Below, piece after piece: positions 44,290 to 52,549 of a stretch of DNA of 64,000 nt. Each line of letters opens with the position of its first letter. Positions within the stretch are counted from its first letter, which is position 1. The stretch spans positions 1 through 64,000 of the forward strand of contig MQUF01000003.1 of the NCBI GenBank assembly GCA_001914235.1, read 5' to 3'. Source of the DNA: Desulfobulbaceae bacterium DB1. Its GTDB lineage: Bacteria > Desulfobacterota > Desulfobulbia > Desulfobulbales > SURF-16. The notes below the pieces were generated by a model. The model ran no database searches and was not told where the DNA came from. It saw nothing but the letters and a program-made list of their open reading frames with translations. The position numbers and the translations under genes are program-made.

Positions 44290-45087
44290 TCAGTTGCAGC
44301 TGCCGGAGCGGCACAGCTTGTTGCCGTCGAAAAGAAGGCATCCCCGGTCTCCGCATTGCCGATACTGTATGACTTTCTGTTTGCCGTTATTGTAGGAAAC
44401 CGTGATTGTTCCCTGCTCGGTGGTCCCCTGGATGGACCAGCTGCCTGAGCCTCCCCCCTGACTCGCCGTGCCCCACGCCATGGTTTGATTACCGAGCGAA
44501 TCGGCGGAGCTGCCCGAATAGCCCGACTCCCGGTAGTCGTTATAGCTGCCATCCGGACAAAGTGCTATTTTTCGTTCCGTGGAACCGGAATATCCCCACC
44601 AAATACCGGCCATCTGTTCCGCGAGCTTGGCGTCATTGCCGGCCGGGGGAGTTGTGCCGACCTTTGCGCCGCTGCCTTGTGCGGCGGTTTTCTCGGCAAA
44701 GGCCTTTTTCGCGTAATGACCGCCGTAATTCATCGCTCCTTCCGGCGCGCTCAAGTCAATATCAAGGCGTTCGCTGCGGTCTTGCAGCAGAACGGCCCAT
44801 TTAATTTTGCGAACCTGCAGGATATAGAGTCCGGGAGGCAAGCCGGCGAAGGTGTATTTGCCGAAAAAGTTGGTGGTATCGCTTGTTATGGGTCTTTCGC
44901 TGTTCCCGTCAAGCAGGGTGACGGGCTCCGAGGCGGCCGGGACTTCCGGTGATTCACCCACAAAGCCGGTGATGGTGTAGCCGGTTTCCGGACTGCCCGG
45001 AGGTGTCATCGTCACACAGGACACGATCAAAACGGATACCAACAGACTGACAAGCATCGAAAGCTGCATGGTGACACGCCTCTTCAT
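44290..45087 (-). CDS. Lipoprotein with carboxypeptidase-regulatory-like domain
   Basis: The 265-residue protein has a signal ending in the lipobox LIVSC (Cys about 24). Residues about 35-110 form a beta-sandwich like the carboxypeptidase regulatory fold: TITGFVGESPEVPAASEPVT, TNFFGKYTFAGLPPGLYILQ. A low-complexity Ala/Gly stretch links to a C-terminal half (about 160-265) with MAGIWWGYSGSTERKIALCP and YNNGKQKVIQYRQCG, perhaps a lipocalin-like beta fold, with five Cys near the end. Function unknown. Confidence 0.7.
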   Translation of the reverse strand: MKRRVTMQLSMLVSLLVSVLIVSCVTMTPPGSPETGYTITGFVGESPEVPAASEPVTLLDGNSERPITSDTTNFFGKYTFAGLPPGLYILQVRKIKWAVLLQDRSERLDIDLSAPEGAMNYGGHYAKKAFAEKTAAQGSGAKVGTTPPAGNDAKLAEQMAGIWWGYSGSTERKIALCPDGSYNDYRESGYSGSSADSLGNQTMAWGTASQGGGSGSWSIQGTTEQGTITVSYNNGKQKVIQYRQCGDRGCLLFDGNKLCRSGSCN

Positions 45088-45157
45088 AAAGCCTCCTTTT
45101 CTTCATTTTTCGGTTACTCGTAAAACCATCTCGTGCTCCGGCAGCAGAGCTTCTTTC

Positions 45158-46522
45158 TCACACTTTTTTATACTCACCAATGATACCGAGCAGTTCCCCT
45201 GTTTTCTTCTCAAGCAGATCTTGATCATGCCGGGTTTCCACGTTGAGCCGCAGCAATGGTTCCGTATTTGATTTCCTGATATTGAAACGAAAGGCCGGGC
45301 CGCTCATGCTGAGCCCGTCTGTATAATCCCGATCCGGACACTGCCCGGCAAAGATGCCCTCAATGCGGGCGATCACCGCATCCGGATCGCTGACCCGGCT
45401 GTTGATTTCCCCGCTCACCGGGTAGGCTTGCCGCATATCGCGAACCATGGAGGAAAGGGTCATGCCGGTGGCGCCGACAAGTTCGGCAACGAGCAGCCAG
45501 GGAATCATGCCGGAATCGCAATAGGAAAACTGTCGAAAGTAGTGATGAGCGCTCATCTCGCCGCCGTAGAGGGCGTCTTCCGCCCGCATCCTCTCCTTGA
45601 TAAAGGCATGGCCGGTCTTGCTCATCACCGGAACCCCCCCGGCCTTTTGCACCACGTCAACCGTATTCCAGGTAAGACGAGGATCATGGATAATCTTCTC
45701 ACCCGGCCGTTTGGCGAGCAGCGTCCGGGCCAGCAGGCCGACAATATAGTAGCCCTCGACAAATGTTCCTGTCTCGTCAAAGAAGAAACAGCGGTCAAAA
45801 TCTCCATCCCAGGCAATTCCCATGTCTGCTCCGTGGGCAAGAACAGCCTCAGCAGTCTTCCGGCGGTTTTCCGGCAGCAGTGGATTAGGAACGCCGTTGG
45901 GAAACGAGCCGTCCGGCTCATGGAAAATTTTGACAAAACTGAAAGGAAGTGATTTTTCCAGCTGATCGATCACCGCTCCGGCACAGCCGTTTCCGGCATT
46001 GACCACCAGTCGCAGAGGTTGCAGCGATGAAACATCAACATAACCAAGAAGGTGATCGACATATTTTCCCCGGTTGTCGACGTGTTCGAGTTTGCCCTTC
46101 CGGGGCGCGACAAAACCCTTGCCGGAAAGGGCAAGCTGCTCGATGTCTTTCAGACCCGTGTCACCGCTGACCGGCACCGCACCCTTGCGAACCAGCTTCA
46201 TGCCGTTGTAGTCGGCGGGATTATGGCTCGCGGTGACAATGATGCCGCCGTCAACATCAAGGGAAAAGGCGGCAAAATAAATCTCTTCCGTGCCGCAGAT
46301 GCCAAGGTTCACGACATCCACCCCGGCGTCCAGAAACCCAGCCGCCAGGGCGCGGGACAATGTCGGTCCGGAGAGGCGGATGTCATGGCCGACGGCCATT
46401 TTCGCAGGCGTAAAACGAGCCGCATAGGCCTGCCCGATCTTATAGGCCAGCTCTTCGTTTAACTCATCCGGCACCCTGCCGCGAATATCATATGCCTTGA
46501 AACATCTCAACCCCTCACCCAT
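45158..46522 (-). CDS. Phosphomannomutase/phosphoglucomutase
   Basis: The start [20 protein letters not shown] (46522) gives 454 residues; an upstream frame to 46576 adds an untypical 18 residues. The active Ser is in [13 protein letters not shown] (about 105), the metal loop is [11 protein letters not shown], the sugar loop is [10 protein letters not shown], and the phosphate loop is [15 protein letters not shown]. The enzyme isomerises hexose-1- and hexose-6-phosphates for polysaccharide precursors, in line with galU and pgi in the window. It is divergent from the YkgJ-type gene. Confidence 0.93.
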   Translation of the reverse strand: MGEGLRCFKAYDIRGRVPDELNEELAYKIGQAYAARFTPAKMAVGHDIRLSGPTLSRALAAGFLDAGVDVVNLGICGTEEIYFAAFSLDVDGGIIVTASHNPADYNGMKLVRKGAVPVSGDTGLKDIEQLALSGKGFVAPRKGKLEHVDNRGKYVDHLLGYVDVSSLQPLRLVVNAGNGCAGAVIDQLEKSLPFSFVKIFHEPDGSFPNGVPNPLLPENRRKTAEAVLAHGADMGIAWDGDFDRCFFFDETGTFVEGYYIVGLLARTLLAKRPGEKIIHDPRLTWNTVDVVQKAGGVPVMSKTGHAFIKERMRAEDALYGGEMSAHHYFRQFSYCDSGMIPWLLVAELVGATGMTLSSMVRDMRQAYPVSGEINSRVSDPDAVIARIEGIFAGQCPDRDYTDGLSMSGPAFRFNIRKSNTEPLLRLNVETRHDQDLLEKKTGELLGIIGEYKKV

Positions 46523-46626
46523 GCATGTTGCTCCTGAAAAAAATTGAAAGCCAGGAATAAATTGACACAATGCCATTAATTGACCATTATCAATGGCCGA
46601 TTGTCAATTCATTAAAAGGATGCGCC

Positions 46627-47247
46627 ATGAAAACCGAAATTTTACCGGAGGAAATCGCCCGCCAGGTGGCGGAACTCTATTCCGATATGGAAACCGCTTA
46701 CGATGCGCTGGCACGCGAACTGATGTTCACCTGCCGAGGCTGCCCGGACAACTGCTGTGACAGTTATTTCCAGCACCATACCTATACGGAATGGGCCTAT
46801 CTGTGGGAAGGACTACGAAAACTGCCGGAAGAAAAAAGAAAATATTTTGAAAAACGGGCTGAGGATTATGTAACGAAGAGCAACCGCATGCTGGCCCAGG
46901 GGGAAAGACCCAGTCTCATGTGCCCCGTCAACGAGGAAGGCCTTTGCGCCCTTTACCCGCACCGGCTGATGATCTGCCGCATGCACGGGGTGCCGTCCGC
47001 CATGACCCGGCCGGACGGCAAGCGGCTGGAGTTTCCCGGCTGCTTCCGCTGCCAGGAGATTGTCGCGGGGCGAGACGATGTCCCGCATCTCGACCGGACC
47101 GGACTTTATCAACGGCTGGTATTGCTTGAAATGGAGTGGCTGGGCCGGAAACGCACCATACTGCCCAAGGTCAAGATGACCCTGGCCGAGATGATCGTCA
47201 AAGGCCCACCTCATTTCACTTTCTGCGGAAGCGACTCACAGGAGTGA
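46627..47247 (+). CDS. YkgJ-family cysteine-cluster protein
   Basis: The start at 46627 gives 206 residues; the frame is open upstream to 46570 but this ATG gives the better N-terminus MKTEILPEEIARQVAELYSD. Cys residues lie in FTCRGCPDNCCDSYF, SLMCPVNEEGLCALYPHRLM, ICRMHGVP and FPGCFRCQEIV, the C-x2-C..CC..C pattern of zinc- or iron-chelating YkgJ-type proteins. Exact function is unknown. Its end overlaps the convergent HTH gene by 12 bases. Confidence 0.82.
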   Translation: MKTEILPEEIARQVAELYSDMETAYDALARELMFTCRGCPDNCCDSYFQHHTYTEWAYLWEGLRKLPEEKRKYFEKRAEDYVTKSNRMLAQGERPSLMCPVNEEGLCALYPHRLMICRMHGVPSAMTRPDGKRLEFPGCFRCQEIVAGRDDVPHLDRTGLYQRLVLLEMEWLGRKRTILPKVKMTLAEMIVKGPPHFTFCGSDSQE

Positions 47248-47604
47248 GGTCAGGACTTCGCATTCCTTGCAGGTCTCGATTTTTTCCTTGCAGCTTTTCT
47301 CCACTGTGCAGTCACAGAGTGTGCCGCAGATGAACCAGCAGAGATGTCCTGCCTGAAATTCCCAGGCAGGGCACTGCTCCTTGCGCTCGCAATTTTTCCT
47401 TTCCCAGCATGGCTTCCGCGTCTTGTCCAGCCTTCGCTGGCTGGACAGCAGAAAAAAAAGCTGCCGCTGGATATGGGAGGGGATGGTGCGCCAGCCCTGT
47501 TCATAGCTGTGAATGGCCTTGAGTGAAACCCCGAGAAGAGATGACAGTTCCTTCTGGGTTTTCCCCAAACTCTTTCTTGCCTTGGCAAATTCTATTTTAT
47601 CCAT
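47236..47604 (-). CDS. HTH regulator fused to two-CW cysteine-rich domain
   Basis: The 122-residue protein begins with an XRE-type helix-turn-helix (FAKARKSLGKTQKELSSLLG, VSLKAIHSYEQGWR). The C-terminal half has CWERKNCERKEQCPAW, then LCWFICGTLCDCTVEKSCKE and CKEC, the two-CW pattern (paired Cys-Trp). It may sense a metal, redox or sulfur signal through the cysteines and regulate DNA binding; that is inference. I recall such fusions mainly from Desulfobacterota. Confidence 0.85.
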   Translation of the reverse strand: MDKIEFAKARKSLGKTQKELSSLLGVSLKAIHSYEQGWRTIPSHIQRQLFFLLSSQRRLDKTRKPCWERKNCERKEQCPAWEFQAGHLCWFICGTLCDCTVEKSCKEKIETCKECEVLTSLL

Positions 47605-47713
47605 AACCTCTGTTTTTTTTAATTTTTAATTGGAAAAGCGGATTCCGCCGCGATGTCACATCGTAGCATCGACAGATATTTCCTCATAATAGTAAAAATT
47701 ATTCTCAAACACA

Positions 47714-47750
47714 ACAAAAAGCGGTCATGAAACATATTCTCATGACCGCT
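47714..47750 (-). terminator. Intrinsic terminator of the DAHP synthase gene
   Basis: AGCGGTCATGA (complement of 47740-47750) pairs with TCATGACCGCT (complement of 47720-47730), 11 bp around a 9-base loop, and is followed on the minus strand by TTTTTGTTG. It lies just after the 47789 stop. Confidence 0.85.
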
Positions 47751-47788
47751 TGCAAGAAAAACGGTGAATCCGTATCGATGATGCGCGC

Positions 47789-49126
47789 TTAACTGCGGAT
47801 CATCTCGGCGATCTGGAACGCAAGCTCCAGGCTCTGCTCGGCGTTGAGACGGGGATCGCAGTTGGTCTGATAATTCTGCTGCAACTGGTGATCGAGAATA
47901 TTGCGGCCGCCGCCGGTACACTCGGTGACATTGTCGCCGGTCAATTCAAAATGAACTCCGCCGGGAATCGATCCCTCTGCCCAGTGAATCTCGAAAAAGC
48001 ATTGCAGTTCCTGGAGAATTTCGTTGAAGTTCCTCGTTTTATGACCGGACTCCGCCGTATAGGTGTTGCCGTGCATGGGGTCGCAGCTCCACACCACCTT
48101 GAATCCCTCGTTCTTGATCGCCCGGATCAGGGGAGGGAGATATTTGTCCACATCCTTGGCGCCGAAGCGGGTGATCAGGGTCATTCTGCCGGCTTCGTTT
48201 TCCGGATTAAGTTTGCGGATCAGCTTTTTAACCTCCTCCACATCGTGCTTCGGTCCGATCTTCATGCCGATCGGGTTCAACACGCCGCGAAGAAACTCCA
48301 CATGAGCGCCGTCCAGCTGCCTGGTCCTGTCGCCGATCCAGACCATGTGAGCGCTGCAGTCGTACCACTGACCGGTGATGGAATCCTGCCGGGTCAGGGC
48401 CTCTTCATAGCCAAGGAGCAGGGCCTCGTGCGAAACAAAGAAAGAGGCCTGATTGAGTTGCGGGATATCGGTATCCAGGCCGATAACCTCCATGAAATGC
48501 AGGGCCTGATTAATGTTGCGGGCCAGCCGTTCATAGGAGCGCCCCATGGGCGAGGCCTTGACAAACTCGTTGTTCCAGGAATTGACCCGCTGCAGAGCGG
48601 CATACCCTCCCCGGGTGAAGGCCCGGGTGATATTCATGGTGGCCGCGGCCAGATAATATCCCTTGACCATGCGCTGCGGATCAGGACGGCGCGCCGCTTC
48701 ATCGGGATCGGGACTGTTGACCATATCGCCGCGGTAGCTGGCGATCTCCTTGCCGTTCACCATTTCCGTGTCCGCGGATCGCGGTTTGGCATACTGCCCT
48801 GCCATGCGACCCACCTTAATGACCGGCTTGCCGCCCGCATAGCTCAAAATGACCGCCATCTGCAGAATAACCTTCAGGGTTTCCCTGATTCCAGGGGCGG
48901 TGCATTTATTGAAATCCTCGGCGCAATCCCCGCCCTGCAGCAAAAAAGCCTTGCCTTCAACCGCATCGGCCAGCTGTTTTTTTAATTCGCGGATTTCCCC
49001 GGCAAACACCAGGGGCGGCAATTTTGAAATAGTATCAATCGCCTCCTGATATGCCTGCCGATCAGGCCATTTCGGTTGTTGCAGCGCCGTAAAATTCTGC
49101 CAGCTTGACTTTGTCCACTCAGCCAT
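47789..49126 (-). CDS. DAHP synthase, class II
   Basis: The 445-residue enzyme condenses phosphoenolpyruvate and erythrose-4-phosphate in the first step of aromatic amino-acid synthesis. It is of the plant-like class II: SWQNFTALQQPKWPDRQAYQ, FLLQGGDCAEDFNKCTAPGI, VVWSCDPMHGNTYTAESGHK and GGVHFELTGDNVTECTGGGR are characteristic. It overlaps the HSDR_N-domain gene start by eight bases, so the two may be co-transcribed. Confidence 0.95.
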   Translation of the reverse strand: MAEWTKSSWQNFTALQQPKWPDRQAYQEAIDTISKLPPLVFAGEIRELKKQLADAVEGKAFLLQGGDCAEDFNKCTAPGIRETLKVILQMAVILSYAGGKPVIKVGRMAGQYAKPRSADTEMVNGKEIASYRGDMVNSPDPDEAARRPDPQRMVKGYYLAAATMNITRAFTRGGYAALQRVNSWNNEFVKASPMGRSYERLARNINQALHFMEVIGLDTDIPQLNQASFFVSHEALLLGYEEALTRQDSITGQWYDCSAHMVWIGDRTRQLDGAHVEFLRGVLNPIGMKIGPKHDVEEVKKLIRKLNPENEAGRMTLITRFGAKDVDKYLPPLIRAIKNEGFKVVWSCDPMHGNTYTAESGHKTRNFNEILQELQCFFEIHWAEGSIPGGVHFELTGDNVTECTGGGRNILDHQLQQNYQTNCDPRLNAEQSLELAFQIAEMIRS

Positions 49127-49733
49127 CTTTTTTCTCCGTTATCGTATTCCCGCCCCTTCCTTCCGGGGCATGGGGCAAGGCGCAGGGACCTCCCGCGCAG
49201 CAAACCTCAACATCATAGGCATTTAATATCCGCAATTCCTTCTCCCGCTTTACCGGCTCGGGCAATGGAAGAAAGCGGAGCTGATCAAACATCCGGGCCG
49301 CATCGTCCCGGGAGGGGATGGCACCCATGCCGCTTCCCAGCACCTTGCCGGTCAAACAATCGAGCAACTCGGCATCCACGCCGTTGGTGACAACGGCAAG
49401 CGGTATCTGGTAATCCTCGTTGAGAACCCTGGCCGCGGCAATGGCGGAGCGTTCGCGGGTGACCAGCGATCCCGGGGCATAACGGATGATCATAAAACTT
49501 TTACCGTTATACTGAACAACAATATCAATCTTCGAGGTGACAAACTGATGGGCGAAAAGGGTTTCAATCCGCCGGCGCATTTCAAGTTCACCTTTGGCAA
49601 ATCCCCTTTCCTCCACCAGCAAACGGGAAATCCTCTGCCGAATCCTTTCATCATCGGTGTCGGTCAATGTCTCCCCGGTGACGAAATCAGTGCATGTACC
49701 GTAGACAATATGATGCAAAGGGATATCCGTCAT
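49119..49733 (-). CDS. HSDR_N-domain protein
   Basis: The start MTDIPLHHIVYGTCTDFVTG (49733) gives 204 residues. The middle resembles the N-terminal nuclease-like domain of type I restriction R subunits (HSDR_N_2): EERGFAKGELEMRRRIETLF, TSKIDIVVQYNGKSFMIIRY, AAARVLNEDYQIPLAVVTNG. The PD-(D/E)xK Asp is in KIDIVV; the following K motif is less clear. The tail has a Cys pair (VEVCCAGGPCA). It stands alone, without HsdM or HsdS, so a restriction role is not implied. Confidence 0.75.
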   Translation of the reverse strand: MTDIPLHHIVYGTCTDFVTGETLTDTDDERIRQRISRLLVEERGFAKGELEMRRRIETLFAHQFVTSKIDIVVQYNGKSFMIIRYAPGSLVTRERSAIAAARVLNEDYQIPLAVVTNGVDAELLDCLTGKVLGSGMGAIPSRDDAARMFDQLRFLPLPEPVKREKELRILNAYDVEVCCAGGPCALPHAPEGRGGNTITEKKDG

Positions 49734-49758
49734 GCCGCCCTCCGTTCGCTCAAACAGC

Positions 49759-49782
49759 AAAGGGGCCTGAGGCGGCCCCTTT
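49759..49782 (-). terminator. GC-rich hairpin after the acsE-like gene
   Basis: AAAGGGGCC (49759-49767) pairs perfectly with GGCCCCTTT (49774-49782). It lies 25 bases past the acsE-like stop. The T-run is only three bases, so it is a moderate terminator candidate. Confidence 0.55.
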
Positions 49783-49806
49783 CACCATTTCAGACCGTGA
49801 CAACTT

Positions 49807-50703
49807 TTACAACTCAAGCCATGACTCGGAAAAGACGGCCTGACCGGAAAGAACTTTATAGGTTTTGTAATGCTCAAGGGCGGTGCCGGTCAAGGTGGAC
49901 GGATCAGGATCATTGCCGTCCATCATGCCGTGTACCATATCAACCAGATTCTGGCGCTCGCCCTTGCAGATGGCCATCAGCTCGGCATCGTAGGAATTAA
50001 CAATAGCGGTGCTGATGCCGTATTTCATCAGCATGATGAGGTAGGTCCGGTCAAGATATTTGCGCAGATGCTCGGCCACGCCGTTTGACACATTGGACAA
50101 ACCGACGGTTGAACCGGCACCGGGGGCGATATCCTGCAGCATGCTGAGAAACTCAAGGCCTGAGGCGATCTGATCGGCACCCAGGGTAATCGGGGTGCCG
50201 ATGGGATCAAAAAGCATCTTTTCATTGGGGATCCCCGCTTCGGCCAGCGCCATCATCAGGTCAACCGCCATGGCGGCGCGCTCGTTGGAATCACGGGGCA
50301 TACCCTCCGGTCCCCACAGCAGGGCGATGACGTTGCAGCCTGCCTCGGCGGCAACCGGGATGAGTTTCTCCATTCTTTCCGGCTGGGCGGAAATGGAATT
50401 CATGATGGCGTCCGCCTTGTTTTTCACCGCCTGGAAGCCTGCAGCCATGGCTGCGGTATTGGTGGTATCAAGGCAAAGAGGGGTCGCGGTGACGGCTTCC
50501 ACGGTCTGCACCACCCAGGGCATCAATTCGGTACCGTCTTTTCGTGCCGGGCCGATATTCAGATCAAGATAGGAGGCGCCCGCGGCACTTTCTTCCTTGG
50601 CCATCTCCTGAACGGGACCGGGGTTTCTCTCTTTCATGGCGCCGCCGCTTCTCTTGCCCATGATGTTGATGCTTTCAGCAATTGCTAATACCTTCTGCGA
50701 CAT
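49807..50703 (-). CDS. Methyltetrahydrofolate:corrinoid methyltransferase, AcsE-like
   Basis: The start MSQKVLAIAESINIMGKRSG (50703) gives 298 residues with a (beta/alpha)8 dihydropteroate-synthase-like fold. ESINIMGKR, ASYLDLNIGPARKDGTELM, CLDTTNTAAMAAG and MNSISAQPERM, plus LFDPIGTPITLGADQIASGL and GSTVGLSNVSNGV, are typical of MeTr in the Wood-Ljungdahl pathway. It should move the methyl of methyl-H4folate to a corrinoid protein. The corrinoid protein and CO dehydrogenase are not in the window; a RACo-like activator is 2 kb away. Confidence 0.88.
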   Translation of the reverse strand: MSQKVLAIAESINIMGKRSGGAMKERNPGPVQEMAKEESAAGASYLDLNIGPARKDGTELMPWVVQTVEAVTATPLCLDTTNTAAMAAGFQAVKNKADAIMNSISAQPERMEKLIPVAAEAGCNVIALLWGPEGMPRDSNERAAMAVDLMMALAEAGIPNEKMLFDPIGTPITLGADQIASGLEFLSMLQDIAPGAGSTVGLSNVSNGVAEHLRKYLDRTYLIMLMKYGISTAIVNSYDAELMAICKGERQNLVDMVHGMMDGNDPDPSTLTGTALEHYKTYKVLSGQAVFSESWLEL

Positions 50704-50923
50704 GCTCTCACTCCTTGTCATATATAGATTGAACGGTTATGGACGTACGGACCGGAATTGGCCGGATAAGGGGTAACAAGGCAAAATAGCGTGATTAACC
50801 TGCATTGTCAACACGCAAAACTACCTAGCGGACATGGCTGAAAGCGATGAGCCGTGCACGGTTCAAGACAGTCTTCCGGTCAGGCGGCGCACGATGAACA
50901 GAGGCCGCACCCCCGCCGGTCTT
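50704..50923. other. Gap between DsrE-like selenoprotein and acsE-like genes
   Basis: No gene is visible in these 220 bases. The plus-strand frame here is antisense to the selenoprotein candidate and unlikely to be coding. Confidence 0.5.
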
Positions 50924-51241
50924 TCAAAAGGTTACAACGCGATCACTTTTCACAATCAGTTCATAGAGATCGTCCTGTTTGCCCCGGCGGTGAAATCCTT
51001 CCTCCACACCGTGGAGGTCGAGACATTTCCCTCAGGCGAGCAAAACGCCCTCGGACAGGGTAAACAGCTTTGCCAGCTCCGACAGGGGAAAATTCTGCGA
51101 GGCCAGCGACGCATAGGAAACGGATGGGCCATTGAGAAAAATAGTGACCTCATCCATTTTTTCCAGCATGAGATTGCCCATGCGAAAGGCATTCCATAAA
51201 ATTTCCGGATTATCGCTGCATGCAATCAGGGCTATATTCAT
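50924..51241 (-). CDS. DsrE-like selenoprotein candidate (in-frame UGA = Sec70)
   Basis: From the ATG at 51241 (GAGGAGG four bases upstream) the frame reads MNIALIACSDNPEILWNAFR, the DsrE-like N-terminus, up to SEGVLLA and then TGA at 51034-51032. The same frame continues GKCLDLHGVEEGFHRRGKQD and DLYELIVKSDRVVTF to the stop at 50924. DsrE-like homologs have LACGxC at this place, so UGA sits on a conserved Cys and gives Sec-Gly-Lys-Cys (Sec70, Cys73). The post-UGA half keeps the DDLYEL-V--SDRVV family ending. A SECIS-like hairpin follows the UGA. Total 105 residues. The family transfers sulfur or acts in thiol redox. The gene lies 39 bases after the SmpA-like gene. Confidence 0.85.
51001..51017 (-). 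promoter_or_regulatory. Bacterial SECIS element of the DsrE-like gene
   Basis: On the minus strand CCTCCAC pairs with GTGGAGG (7 bp, perfect) around the loop GGU. The loop begins 21 nt after the UGA. A short stem, a G in the first loop positions and a 16-37 nt distance are the known bacterial SECIS features. Coding and structural roles overlap here (residues DLHGVEE). Confidence 0.8.
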
Positions 51242-51280
51242 CATTCCTCCTCATCAAGCAGGTCGCGCCTGCTGCGCTGT

Positions 51281-51637
51281 TTAGTCGGTGGTGTTATAGG
51301 TATACGAGCTCACAACCTCATAATTATCAAAACGTATCACCAGATCCCGGGTGCTGGTTTCGGAAAAAACGCCATACCGGTATTTGCCGTAGGTCCATGT
51401 TTTTTCGCCGTTTTCAATACCAACCCGCCAGGGCTCGCCGAACATTGCCCGGATATCGTTCTGGGTCGTCCGGCCGATCTGGATACGGGGAATCTGCGAA
51501 ACGGGAAAATCACGGCCGACGGTGGCGCAGCCCGGCAGGAGGAACATGGCCGCCAATAAAACGGCCATGAGGAACCGGAAAAAAGCAAGGGACGGACGGA
51601 TACGGCATGATGGATCAGGGGAAGCGTGCATGTTCAT
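51281..51637 (-). CDS. SmpA/BamE-like lipoprotein
   Basis: The 118-residue protein has a lipoprotein signal with lipobox LLPGC (Cys about 37). The mature part IQIGRTTQNDIRAMFGEPWR and WTYGKYRYGVFSETSTRDLV has the SmpA/OmlA layout (Gly-x-T-x-x-D-v-x-x-xGxP). BamE-type proteins bind the outer-membrane assembly machine, but many small SmpA lipoproteins have other roles, so no symbol is given. It is followed by the DsrE-like selenoprotein gene. Confidence 0.82.
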   Translation of the reverse strand: MNMHASPDPSCRIRPSLAFFRFLMAVLLAAMFLLPGCATVGRDFPVSQIPRIQIGRTTQNDIRAMFGEPWRVGIENGEKTWTYGKYRYGVFSETSTRDLVIRFDNYEVVSSYTYNTTD

Positions 51638-51781
51638 GGTGTTGTCCTCATCGCAAATTTTATCATTTCAACCTCATCCATCTCGCGCCGACCACGGCAA
51701 GAGATTGAGGCGTTTCAGCCGCTGAAATTTTACTCCTGTCCACCTTCGACAACAACAAAAAAACCGGATCGGGTAAGAAAT

Positions 51782-52537
51782 CTATTCACGCCGCCGGGGC
51801 CACATCAGCAGACAAACCCGCCACAGTCGACGGACCGGGCCGGATGCCGTCCCTCCCGTTGCCGCCTGCCACCGTGCCAGGGATCCCGTGGCCTGGGCAT
51901 CATGCAGATAATGAACATGCCAACCGGAACGAAGGGCTGCCCGGCACAACTCAAGCTGCCAGAAAAAGCCGTCAAGACGGGAATGGAAGCCGTTGATCTC
52001 GTCAAGCAGACAGCGGTTGACAACCATGCCCGGTCCGGCGAACCAATCCGTCTCGCCGCCGGCATACTCCCCCCAGCCGGGAACCGGCTGCCCGGGCAAA
52101 AGCGAGGAAGAAAAAATCAGGGACAAGACCGAGGGAAATTTCCGGGCCACCGGCTGGATCCGCCCCGATTCATCTCGTATCTTCGGCCCAACGATGCCGG
52201 CCTCCGGCACCTCGTCGAGAAAGTCGACAAGGGAGGCAAGGCAGCCCTCGGCGACCATTGTCGACTGATCCCACAGGGAAAAATAGCGGCCGCGCGAACG
52301 ACGCAGAACCTCATTGACCACTCGACCCGGAGGATCACCGCCGTTACAGGCCACAAGCGTGAGATCGGAAAATTCTTCCGCCAAGGCAGCGGCGTCACCC
52401 GCCGGGTCGCGCATCGCGACAAAAACTTCCAATCCCACATGATCCGCCGTGCCGTAAAGGGTGCCCAGAAAACGCCGGATCAGCGCGGGCCGGCCCGCAG
52501 CCCACACAAAAACGGAAAGATCGGGCTGCACCTCCAC
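51782..52537 (-). CDS. Family 2-type glycosyltransferase
   Basis: The 251-residue protein opens like GT-A glycosyltransferases: DLSVFVWAAGRPALIRRFLG, then EVFVAMRDPAGD. GRYFSLWDQSTMVAEGCLAS holds the likely DxD-like position (WDQS is degenerate), and EAGIVGPKIRDESGRIQP and GETDWFAGPGMVVNRCLLDE are typical of GT2 rhamnosyltransferase-like enzymes. Sugar and acceptor are unknown. It follows the RACo-like gene by 12 bases. Confidence 0.78.
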   Translation of the reverse strand: MEVQPDLSVFVWAAGRPALIRRFLGTLYGTADHVGLEVFVAMRDPAGDAAALAEEFSDLTLVACNGGDPPGRVVNEVLRRSRGRYFSLWDQSTMVAEGCLASLVDFLDEVPEAGIVGPKIRDESGRIQPVARKFPSVLSLIFSSSLLPGQPVPGWGEYAGGETDWFAGPGMVVNRCLLDEINGFHSRLDGFFWQLELCRAALRSGWHVHYLHDAQATGSLARWQAATGGTASGPVRRLWRVCLLMWPRRRE

Positions 52538-52549
52538 TCTTTTGCCCTC

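Noticed and set aside
49119-49733. Type I restriction-modification system
   Set aside because: Only an HSDR_N-like domain is present; the helicase part, HsdM and HsdS are missing.
50924-50926. The final TGA of the DsrE-like gene as another Sec codon
   Set aside because: The protein already ends at the usual family length (SDRVVTF), and the codons after it have no similarity and no hairpin.
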